Part shown: piece by piece, positions 1 through 5,971 of the stretch
Layout: each line of letters begins with the position of its first letter
Numbering within the stretch: the first letter of the stretch is position 1
Assembly: GCA_012799425.1 (NCBI GenBank)
Contig: JAAZLF010000425.1
Location: forward strand, 1-9,276
Direction of reading: 5' to 3'
Source: Actinomycetales bacterium
GTDB taxonomy: Bacteria; Actinomycetota; Actinomycetes; Actinomycetales; Dermabacteraceae
Length of the DNA stretch: 9,276 nucleotides
Translations under genes and position numbers: made by a program
The notes under the pieces: generated by a model
Seen by the model: only the letters and a program-made list of their open reading frames with translations
Databases searched by the model: none
Told to the model about the DNA's origin: nothing

Positions 1-1798
1 CGGGGGTGCCGTCCTCGAGGATGCGTCCGTCCTCGAGCCACAGCACCCGGTCCAGCCCCGCGACGGTGGTCGCGTCGTGGGTGATCGAGATGGTGGTGCG
101 GGAGCGGGAGAGCTCCCGCAGGGACTCGTTGACCTGTGCCTTCGAGGCCGGGTCGAGGCCGGTGGTGGCTTCGTCGAGCACCACCACAGGGGCGCGGCGG
201 ATCATGGCGCGGGCGATCGCGATCCGCTGTCGCTGCCCACCAGAGAGGGTGTCGCCGCGGTTGCCGAGCACGGTGTCGTACCCCTCCGGCAGGCCGAGGA
301 TGAAGTCGTGGGCGCCGGCCCGGCGGGCGGCCTCCTCGATCTCGATGTCGGAGGCGTCGCGGCGGCCGAATCGGATGTTCTCCCGCACCGATTCGGTGAA
401 AAGCACCGACTCCTGCGGCAGGAGGGCGACGTGGCGGCGCAGATCGGCGAGGGTCACCGTGCGGGTGTCATAGCCGCCGACGCGGATCCGTCCCTGCTCC
501 GGCTCGTTCAGCCGCAGCAGGTAGGAGACCAGCGTGGATTTGCCACCGCCGGAGGGGCCGAGGATCCCGATGTGCTGGCCGGCGGGGATGCGCAGGGTGA
601 GTCCGTCGAAGAGGGGGCGGCCGTGGCCGTCGGGGGAGGTGATGTCGGTGAGGTCGATCGTGCCGCGCACGTCGCGCATCGGCACGGGGCGTTCGGGCCC
701 GCGGATCTCGATCTCCTCGTCGAGGAGGTCGGCGATGCGCTCCCCGGAGGCGGAGGCGCGGGCGATGCGGCCGGTGTACTTGGCCATGTCGCGCAGCGGC
801 TTCATGGCGATCTTGAGGTAGGTCAGGAACAGCACCATGTCGCCCGGGGTCATCGCCCCGCGCAGCACCTGCAGGCTGCCGGCGACCAGCACGGCGCCCT
901 GGGCGACGCCCACCAGCACGTCGGTGGCGCGCTCGAGGCCGGCGGCCAGCTTCTTGGCCTTCACCCCGGCCTTCATGGCCTTCTCGTTGCCGCCGGCGAA
1001 CTCGTGGGCGACGGTCTGCTCGAGGCCGTAGGACTGGACCACGCGGATCGCTCCGAGCGCTTCCGCGGCGGCGCCCACGAGGGAGCCCTCGCCCTTGCGG
1101 GTGGAGCGGGAGGCGCGCACGATCTTCGGGGAGGAGCGGCGCGACAGCAGCAGGTAGGCCAGGCCGGTGGCGATCACGATGGCGGACAGGATCGGGTCCA
1201 GGATCACCATCACCACCAGCAGCACGGACAGGGTGATGAGGTTGCCGATCAGCGGCAGCCCGGCGGTGACGGCGACGTCCTGAAGGCGCCCCACGTCCCC
1301 CACCAGGCGCTGGGAGGTGTCGCCGATCGAGGCGCGCGAGTGGTAACGCAGCGACAGCGCCTGGACGTGGTCGAACACGCGGGTGCGCAGCTCGGTGGCG
1401 ATGCGCGCGCCGACCTTCGCGAACGACACGGTGGCCAGGTAGTTCGCGCCGGCACGGCCCGCGATGATCACGGCCAGGCCGAGCGCGGCGGCGATCACGG
1501 TCTGCTCGATGTTCAGGCCGAAGGGTGAGGCGTCGGCAGGGAGGTCCGCGCCGAGCGCCGAGGTGACGGCGTCCACCGCGTACTTCAGCGGCCACGGCTC
1601 GAGCACCCGGAAGGCGACATCGAGCAGCAGCCCCACCATCCCCAGCAGGCACAGCAGCAGATGGCGCGGCAGGTGCGGGCGGATGACCTGCAGGGTGCGG
1701 CGCAGGGCCGACGGGTCCAGGCGCTCCTTCTTCGGCACGGCGGAGGTGCCCAGCAGTCGGCGCGGGCCCAGGCCCGTGCGGGAGGTGCCGACGGCCAT
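1..1798 (-). CDS. ABC exporter half-transporter, fused membrane and ATPase domains, catalytically intact (3' end cut by window)
   Basis: Exporter-type (ABCB-like) half-transporter, inferred to move a lipid-linked or glycan product across the cytoplasmic membrane using ATP. The frame starts at ATG 1798 and is open to the left edge, giving 599 visible codons; the family is usually 580 to 620 residues, so only a short C-terminus is missing. After about 40 residues come a transmembrane domain (hydrophobic stretches near 46-66, 98-120, 170-210 and 275-310) and then the nucleotide-binding domain. All core motifs are present: Walker A GPSGGGKST with Lys420, Q-loop Gln462, signature LSGGQ at 518-522, Walker B VVVLDE with Asp542/Glu543, D-loop GLD, and H-loop His574. 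The usual A-loop aromatic before Walker A is not evident. The start overlaps the upstream glycosyltransferase stop by one base (TGATG), with GGAGG and GAGGA shortly upstream, indicating translational coupling. The substrate cannot be read from the sequence. Confidence 0.93.
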   Translation of the reverse strand, partial: MAVGTSRTGLGPRRLLGTSAVPKKERLDPSALRRTLQVIRPHLPRHLLLCLLGMVGLLLDVAFRVLEPWPLKYAVDAVTSALGADLPADASPFGLNIEQTVIAAALGLAVIIAGRAGANYLATVSFAKVGARIATELRTRVFDHVQALSLRYHSRASIGDTSQRLVGDVGRLQDVAVTAGLPLIGNLITLSVLLVVMVILDPILSAIVIATGLAYLLLSRRSSPKIVRASRSTRKGEGSLVGAAAEALGAIRVVQSYGLEQTVAHEFAGGNEKAMKAGVKAKKLAAGLERATDVLVGVAQGAVLVAGSLQVLRGAMTPGDMVLFLTYLKIAMKPLRDMAKYTGRIARASASGERIADLLDEEIEIRGPERPVPMRDVRGTIDLTDITSPDGHGRPLFDGLTLRIPAGQHIGILGPSGGGKSTLVSYLLRLNEPEQGRIRVGGYDTRTVTLADLRRHVALLPQESVLFTESVRENIRFGRRDASDIEIEEAARRAGAHDFILGLPEGYDTVLGNRGDTLSGGQRQRIAIARAMIRRAPVVVLDEATTGLDPASKAQVNESLRELSRSRTTISITHDATTVAGLDRVLWLEDGRILEDGTP

Positions 1799-2967
1799 CA
1801 GGTCCTCACCTCCGCGGGCGCCTCCAGGCGCTGCAGCAGCTCACGGCAGCGGATCCGCCAGTCGTGCTCGCGCACGGCGGCCTCGCGGGAGGCGACGGCG
1901 AGGCGGGTGCGCCGGGCGGGGTCGGCGGCGAGCTCGTCCAGGGCGCGTGCGAGCGCGTCCACGTCGCCGGGCGCGACCAGCACGCCCAGCTGCCCGCGGC
2001 CGAGCAGGTCGGGGATCGTGCCGATCGCGGAGGCGATCGTGGGCAGCCCGGCGGCGAGGTACTCGTACACCTTCAGCGGGGAGAAGTAGTGCTCCCCGGC
2101 CGGGTAGGGGGCGGTGGCGATGTCCAGGCCGTGCAGGATCCCGGGCACGTGCTCGGGCGCGACCGCGCCGCGGAAGCGGATCCGGTCCTCGATGCCGAGC
2201 TCCGCGGCGAGCAGCTCGAGCTCGGCCTGCTGCGGGCCGGTGCCGCAGATGTCCAGGCGCAGGTTCTCCCGGGTGCGGGCGAGGGCGCGCAGCAGCAGGT
2301 CGGTGCCGTGCCACGGCTTGAGGGTGCCCACGAAGCCGACGGTCACCGGGGAGCCCGGGCCGGGGGCGGTCACGGGCCGGTTCGCGGGGGTGATGCGGCG
2401 GGTGTTCACGCCGTTGGGGGTGACGATCACGCGGGCGGGATCGGCGCCCTCGTCCAGGGTCCATTCCGCCACGGCCTCGCTCACGCAGGACAGCACGCTC
2501 GCGCCGTGCAGCTGCCGCAGCGTCGCGGCCAGGGCCGCGGGCTCGTCGGCCAGGCTGCGGTGCTGGCGCTGCTCGGCGATCAGCGGGGCATTGACCTCGA
2601 GGATCGACGGGATCGGGGCGGCGGCACCGGTGGAGGGGTCCGAGAGTCGGGCGGCGACGTCGGAGAACAGCGAGTAGCGCTCGTACACCAGGTCGAAGCC
2701 GCCCGCGGCGATCTGCGCGGCAATCGCGGCGGCGGCCTCGGCGACGGCCTGCTCACGCTCGGCACCGGTGCCCCTGGGCAGGCGGTGGCGGCGCACCTCG
2801 AGATCGGTGAGGTCGGCGGGGATCTCGTCATCGGTGCGGGTGCAGAAGACGGTCACCTCGTGCCCGTCGGCCCGCAGCGCACGGATGACCTCCTGGACGT
2901 GCACGGAGGCACCCTTGGTGCCGAAAACCCCGATGCCGGGGTCGAGCAGTGCGTAGGCGATCCTCAT
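1798..2967 (-). CDS. GT4-family glycosyltransferase (GT-B fold)
   Basis: 389-residue cytoplasmic retaining glycosyltransferase of the GT4/group 1 type, which transfers a sugar from a nucleotide-sugar donor. The N-terminus (MRIAYALLDPGIGVFGTKGASVHVQE) has the glycine-containing loop and the 'KGxSVHV' acceptor-domain element common in GT4 enzymes. The interdomain region has NGVNTRRI. The donor domain starts with VGFVGTLKPWHG and continues with GTGPQ and the donor loop FSPLKVYEYLAAGLP. In that loop the second Glu of the E-x7-E motif is present, but the first position is Tyr, a variant I recall in other 'SPLKxxEY' GT4 proteins. ATG 2967 has AAGGA seven bases upstream and overlaps the preceding gene's stop by four bases (ATGA). 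The stop overlaps the following ABC gene by one base. It is likely part of the glycan assembly operon. Donor and acceptor sugars are unknown. Confidence 0.92.
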   Translation of the reverse strand: MRIAYALLDPGIGVFGTKGASVHVQEVIRALRADGHEVTVFCTRTDDEIPADLTDLEVRRHRLPRGTGAEREQAVAEAAAAIAAQIAAGGFDLVYERYSLFSDVAARLSDPSTGAAAPIPSILEVNAPLIAEQRQHRSLADEPAALAATLRQLHGASVLSCVSEAVAEWTLDEGADPARVIVTPNGVNTRRITPANRPVTAPGPGSPVTVGFVGTLKPWHGTDLLLRALARTRENLRLDICGTGPQQAELELLAAELGIEDRIRFRGAVAPEHVPGILHGLDIATAPYPAGEHYFSPLKVYEYLAAGLPTIASAIGTIPDLLGRGQLGVLVAPGDVDALARALDELAADPARRTRLAVASREAAVREHDWRIRCRELLQRLEAPAEVRT

Positions 2968-4334
2968 GGCAGGGTCCTTCCGGCGGGGGTGAACGGCAGG
3001 GCGGCCGACGGGGATCCGGCCGGGGCCAGCGGCTGCGCGGGCGCCGCCGAGGTGGCGGGGGCGGCCGGGGTGGCGGGGGCGATGACCTCGAGCGGCTGGG
3101 TGGGGATGGTGCGATGCGCCGAACGCTCGGCCAACGCGTGCAGGGTCGCCGCCTGGCCGCGGGAGTCGTACTGCGCCTCCACCAGCTCACGCGCCGCAGC
3201 AGTCCTGGCCCGTCGGTCCGTCGCGGGATCGAGCGCCTCGCGCACCGCCGCGACCAGGGCGGGGGTGTCGCCGGAGGGGACCAGCCAGCCGGTGCGTCCG
3301 TCGATGATCACCTCGCCGACCGCGGTCACCTCGGCGGCTACGCACGGGATGCCGGTGGCCATCGCCTCGAGCAGCACGGTGGGCAGGCCGTCGGCGTTCC
3401 CGTCGGCCCCGATCACGAACGGGGCGACGAACAGATCGGCCTGTTCGAGCAGCACCCGCACCTCCTCCTGGGTGCGCGGGCCCAGCAGACGCACCTGCTC
3501 CTCCAGGCCGAGCTCGCGGATCTGCGCGGCGAGCTGCTCGCGCAAGGGGCCGTCTCCGACGATGTCGGCCCGCACCTCACGGCCTTCGCCGCGCAGCGCA
3601 TGAACGGTGTCGATCAGCTGGTCGAAGCCCTTCTTCTCCACCAGACGCCCCACCCCGAGCAGCTGTGGCACGGTCCCGAGAGCGGTGTGGTCGCGGAACG
3701 GGAAACGCTCGAGCTCGAGGCCGTTGCGCACCAGCTCCAGCCGTGCAGTCTCCTCAGCGCCGAAGCGGGCGCCGAGATGCTGACGGTTGTACTCGCTGAT
3801 GGTGATGGCGTGATCAGCGTCGCGGAGCTTACGGGCCAGGTCCTCGTCCTCCACATCGCGGTGGAAGATGTCCTTCGCATGCGCGGTGAAGGAGAACGGC
3901 AGGTCGGTGACCAGCGCCGCGAGCCGTGCCACGGTCGTGGCCATCGAGGCGAAATGGGCATGCAGGTGCGTGACGCCGTGCTCCCTGGCGAGCATCGCCA
4001 CCGCGAGAGCCTGCTCGGCATCGTCGGCGCCGGCGCCCACCAGCTCGTGCAGCTGCGCGGACATGCCGCCTGCCAGCTCGGGTTCGGACATCGCCGCGCC
4101 CCACACCTCCCACAGGCGGCGCGGGCTCGCCGAACGACCCACCTGGAGGACCGGGGCCTGCACCCGGGCCAGCTCCGGATGGAAGCGGGCATCGCTGGGC
4201 GGGCGCAGCGAGAAGATCACTATCTCCTCCCCCGCCGCCTCACGGGCGAGGATCTCCGAGACGATGAACGTCTCCGAGAAGCGGGGGTACATCTTCAGCA
4301 CATAGCCGATGCGAGCGGGACGATCAGCCGACAT
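2964..4334 (-). CDS. GT4-family glycosyltransferase with Pro/Ala-rich C-terminal tail (WcaL-like)
   Basis: 456-residue GT-B glycosyltransferase. The opening IGYVLKMYPRFSETFIVSEI is typical of the colanic-acid WcaL/AmsK-type branch of GT4. Later elements are HLHAHFAS, FSFTAHAKDIF, ISEYNRQHL, the donor-domain start GVGRLVEKKGF, GDGPLREQL and the donor loop DGLPTVLLEAMATG. In that loop Asp replaces the first Glu of E-x7-E and the second Glu is kept, so the site remains acidic. The catalytic region ends near residue 400. The last 39 or so residues (418-456) are mostly Pro, Ala, Ser and Thr and include two tandem APATxA hexapeptides; this tail is probably disordered. GGAGG lies nine bases upstream of ATG 4334. 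The start overlaps the upstream gene by 11 bases and the stop overlaps the next GT4 start by four. The family assignment is firm; the exact sugar is not known. Confidence 0.92.
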   Translation of the reverse strand: MSADRPARIGYVLKMYPRFSETFIVSEILAREAAGEEIVIFSLRPPSDARFHPELARVQAPVLQVGRSASPRRLWEVWGAAMSEPELAGGMSAQLHELVGAGADDAEQALAVAMLAREHGVTHLHAHFASMATTVARLAALVTDLPFSFTAHAKDIFHRDVEDEDLARKLRDADHAITISEYNRQHLGARFGAEETARLELVRNGLELERFPFRDHTALGTVPQLLGVGRLVEKKGFDQLIDTVHALRGEGREVRADIVGDGPLREQLAAQIRELGLEEQVRLLGPRTQEEVRVLLEQADLFVAPFVIGADGNADGLPTVLLEAMATGIPCVAAEVTAVGEVIIDGRTGWLVPSGDTPALVAAVREALDPATDRRARTAAARELVEAQYDSRGQAATLHALAERSAHRTIPTQPLEVIAPATPAAPATSAAPAQPLAPAGSPSAALPFTPAGRTLP

Positions 4335-5532
4335 GGCGGGACACCTCCGGGACAGCAGGGACGGACGCGGACAGGAGCTGGGCGGCCAGCGGAGCGATGA
4401 GGGCCAGGCCGTCGAGGTCGATGTGGCTGCGATCGGTGCGGCCGGTGACCGAGCGGGCCCACCAGTCGGTGATGTCCTCGGCGGTCACCGCCTCGGCATC
4501 ACGGGTCTCGACCGCGCCGAGGGTCGCCAGGGCGCGTGCCCGGCGCGGCTGCTCCTGACGCCGTCGGCTGCGGGGCACCACTAGGGCGGGCGTGGCAGTG
4601 GCCATCACCTCGGCCATCGTGTTGTAGCCGCCCATGCACACCACCGAGGCGGCCTCCGCGATCAGCTCGGGGACGTCCGGGGCGCTGCGCACCACGGAGG
4701 TCGATGCGCTCGTCGCAGCGGCCAGCCCGCGGATCTCGGCGATCTCCTGATCGGGCATCTGCGGACCGGTGATCAGCAGGTGACGATGCCCTTCGGGCAG
4801 GCGAGCGGACGCGGCCAGGCGGGCGAGATCCGCGCCGTCCGAGCCACCGCCGAGGACGGTCAGCACGTACGGGGGCGCCGGCTTCAACGAGGCGCGGGAC
4901 GTGGTCGCGACACGTCCGGCAGGCCGGCCGTGGGCGAGATAGCCGGTGGCGGTGGCGAGCTGCGCGAGGGCGGGCGGCAGCTCCCCGGTCAGGCGCGGGT
5001 CGTAGACGCGGTCATCGCCGTAGATCCACACCTCATCGAGCAAGGAGGCCACGCGCTCGGCGCCTCCCAGCGCCTCCCACTCCGCAGCGGCCACGCGCGG
5101 CGTATCGAGCACATCGCGCAGGCCCAGCACCGTGGCGGTGCCGCGGGCGCGCAGGTTCGCGAGCACCGGCCGCAGCTCCCCGTCGATTCCGAAGGGGTGA
5201 CGGTCGGCGATGAACAGCGCCGGGTCCAGCGCGGCCAGGGCGGCATCGATGGTGGCGCTGCGCAGGTCCCGCAGGGCCGCGGGTTCCATGCCGAGGCTGC
5301 GCGGGCCGTACCCTCCGCGGGTGCGGGTCATGCCCGGCAGCACCAGCCAGTCCCAGCCCTCGGGCAGCGGGTCCCGCCCGGCGTCGGCATGACCGGCGAT
5401 GAGCAGCCCGCCGACGCTGCCGCCGGTCAGGGCCGGCAGGTGCTCGGCGAGCGCATAGGCGAGAGCACGGTTGCGCCGGGCATGACCCAGACCCACGGAA
5501 TCGTGGGAGTACAGCGCGATCGTGGTGTCCAT
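4324..5532 (-). CDS. MurG-like glycosyltransferase (GT-B, COG4671-like)
   Basis: 402-residue predicted glycosyltransferase with a MurG/GT28-like GT-B layout. The N-terminus MDTTIALYSHDSVGLGHARRN matches the 'GxGHxxR' acceptor-domain loop of this group. The C-terminal half has YVLTVLGGGSDG, HLLITGPQMP, and the donor-binding stretch VVCMGGYNTMAEVMATATPALVVPR followed by an EQ..RA element, as in MurG and COG4671 proteins. It probably transfers a sugar at the cytoplasmic face of the membrane. AGGAGG lies five bases upstream of ATG 5532 and fixes the start. This is the first gene of a tight four-gene unit; its end overlaps the next start by 11 bases. The 22-bp palindrome upstream touches the ribosome binding site, so expression of the whole unit could be controlled there. 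It is not MurG itself, because sequence outside the motifs differs and the neighbours are not division genes. Substrate is unknown. Confidence 0.88.
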   Translation of the reverse strand: MDTTIALYSHDSVGLGHARRNRALAYALAEHLPALTGGSVGGLLIAGHADAGRDPLPEGWDWLVLPGMTRTRGGYGPRSLGMEPAALRDLRSATIDAALAALDPALFIADRHPFGIDGELRPVLANLRARGTATVLGLRDVLDTPRVAAAEWEALGGAERVASLLDEVWIYGDDRVYDPRLTGELPPALAQLATATGYLAHGRPAGRVATTSRASLKPAPPYVLTVLGGGSDGADLARLAASARLPEGHRHLLITGPQMPDQEIAEIRGLAAATSASTSVVRSAPDVPELIAEAASVVCMGGYNTMAEVMATATPALVVPRSRRRQEQPRRARALATLGAVETRDAEAVTAEDITDWWARSVTGRTDRSHIDLDGLALIAPLAAQLLSASVPAVPEVSRHVG

Positions 5533-5537
5533 CGGGC

Positions 5538-5543
5538 CCTCCT
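5538..5543 (-). promoter_or_regulatory. Ribosome binding site of the MurG-like gene
   Basis: The minus strand reads AGGAGG, full complementarity to the anti-Shine-Dalgarno core, five bases before ATG 5532. It selects that ATG as the start of the 402-residue glycosyltransferase. Its 5' end overlaps the adjacent palindrome. Confidence 0.75.
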
Positions 5544-5563
5544 GATCGTTCGGTGACGATCAG
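5542..5563. promoter_or_regulatory. 22-bp palindrome abutting the ribosome binding site of the MurG-like gene
   Basis: Perfect inverted repeat with 8-bp arms, CTGATCGT at 5542-5549 and ACGATCAG at 5556-5563, and a 6-base spacer. The minus-strand AGGAGG for the downstream gene occupies 5543-5538, so it shares two bases with the arm. As DNA it has the form of a dimeric repressor operator. As RNA it would be a hairpin ending on the Shine-Dalgarno sequence. The repeat is seen directly; either function is inference. Confidence 0.5.
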
Positions 5564-5579
5564 AAGAGTGGCAAGTGGC

Positions 5580-5612
5580 GATGAGGCGTCGATGAGGTGT
5601 CGATGAGACGAC
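5580..5612. repeat. Three 11-bp tandem repeats (GATGAGGYGTC type)
   Basis: GATGAGGCGTC at 5580, GATGAGGTGTC at 5591 and GATGAGACGAC at 5602 follow each other with an exact 11-bp period, close to one helical turn. They lie 48 to 80 bp upstream of the MurG-like gene start. Further GATGAG (5674) and inverted CTCATC (5614, 5795) copies lie nearby. Phased short repeats can be binding sites for one protein, but that is inference. Confidence 0.6.
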
Positions 5613-5620
5613 TCTCATCG
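5601..5620. promoter_or_regulatory. 20-bp palindrome, candidate operator or hairpin
   Basis: Perfect 8-bp arms CGATGAGA (5601-5608) and TCTCATCG (5613-5620) flank a 4-base loop. The left arm overlaps the third 11-bp repeat. Its centre lies about 58 bp from the centre of the 22-bp palindrome. There is no T-tract on either side, so it does not look like an intrinsic terminator. It could be a transcription-factor site in the promoter region of the four-gene operon. Confidence 0.45.
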
Positions 5621-5639
5621 CGGAGGAGGTGCCGGGGGG

Positions 5640-5689
5640 ACCTGGGGTGATGGGGCACCGGGCAACCTGGGGCGATGAGGCGCCGGGGC
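5640..5689. repeat. Two-copy 25-bp imperfect direct repeat
   Basis: Copies at 5640-5664 and 5665-5689 share ACCTGGGG, GATG, GGC and CCGGG in register and match at 20 of 25 positions by eye. They are directly adjacent. The second copy contains the left arm of the 11-bp inverted repeat. No function is evident. Confidence 0.5.
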
Positions 5690-5819
5690 GGCTCACCAGC
5701 CGGATCCGTGCCGGGGCAGGCGGCCCACCGATGTGCCGAGCGCGGACCTCACGAGTACTGGCGTCCTGGCGACCTCTGCGGAGGTATCGGCATACTCATC
5801 GCCCCGGCGCCAGTACTCG
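5669..5819. repeat. Two interleaved inverted repeats (11 bp and 12 bp)
   Basis: Pair A is GGGGCGATGAG at 5669-5679 with CTCATCGCCCC at 5795-5805. Pair B is CGAGTACTGGCG at 5752-5763 with CGCCAGTACTCG at 5808-5819. All arms are perfect. The order A-B-A'-B' means the stems could form an H-type pseudoknot or be mutually exclusive alternatives. Inside pair B a small hairpin (ACCTC 5772-5776, GAGGT 5781-5785) closes a four-base TGCG loop. Whether the region folds as RNA is inference. Confidence 0.5.
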
Positions 5820-5826
5820 ACCATCC

Positions 5827-5950
5827 ACCGACCGAACAGGCCGGCGCGCGCCCGCCCACCGACCGAACCAGCCAGCACACGCCCACGCACCGACCGAACA
5901 GGCAGGTGCGCGCCCACGCACCGCCCGAACAGGCCAGTGCGCGGCCGCAG
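5827..5950. repeat. Four-copy 31-bp tandem repeat
   Basis: Units begin at 5827, 5858, 5889 and 5920, an exact 31-bp spacing. Each opens with ACCGACCGAAC (ACCGCCCGAAC in the fourth), followed by an AGGC-like segment and a GC-rich GCGCGCCCACGC-like segment. Units 1, 3 and 4 share the opening best; unit 2 has diverged in the middle. The array ends 21 bases past the dehydrogenase stop codon on the minus strand, so it would lie in that gene's 3' untranslated region. The period is not a multiple of three, arguing against a repeated peptide. There are no spacers, so it is not a CRISPR array. Confidence 0.8.
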
Positions 5951-5971
5951 ACGGCACCGGGCCGGCCGCGC

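Larger units (their letters stand above)
5533..5971. other. 439-bp gene-free, repeat-rich intergenic region
   Basis: This lies between the dehydrogenase stop and the MurG-like gene start. Short open frames exist on both strands, but they run through tandem repeats, lack family motifs and have arginine/proline-rich shadow composition, so I call no gene. The region holds, from left to right, a 22-bp palindrome, three 11-bp repeats ending in a 20-bp palindrome, a 25-bp direct repeat, two interleaved inverted repeats, and four 31-bp tandem units. It is much longer and more structured than the other junctions in the window. It presumably contains the dehydrogenase 3' end, the promoter of the four-gene operon and possibly a structured RNA. 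No convincing -35/-10 pair or T-tract terminator is visible. Confidence 0.75.

Noticed and set aside
77..1528. Long plus-strand open frame across the left ABC gene
   Set aside because: The minus frame shows full ABC motifs. The plus product is Gly/Val/His-rich with no family motif, a shadow of GC-biased codons.
1864..4400. Long plus-strand open frames across the glycosyltransferase genes
   Set aside because: They oppose genes with clear GT4 motifs and overlapping start/stop junctions; composition is low-complexity.
5551..5575. Promoter with TTGCCA as -35 on the minus strand upstream of the MurG-like gene
   Set aside because: The hexamer at the right distance (GAACGA) does not resemble a -10 element; too weak to annotate.
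5827..5950. CRISPR array
   Set aside because: The 31-bp units are directly adjacent with no spacers and are imperfect; no cas gene is present.
5941..5969. Terminator after the dehydrogenase formed by GCGGCCG and CGGCCGC
   Set aside because: The loop is 15 bases and no T-tract follows; such GC arms are expected by chance at this composition.
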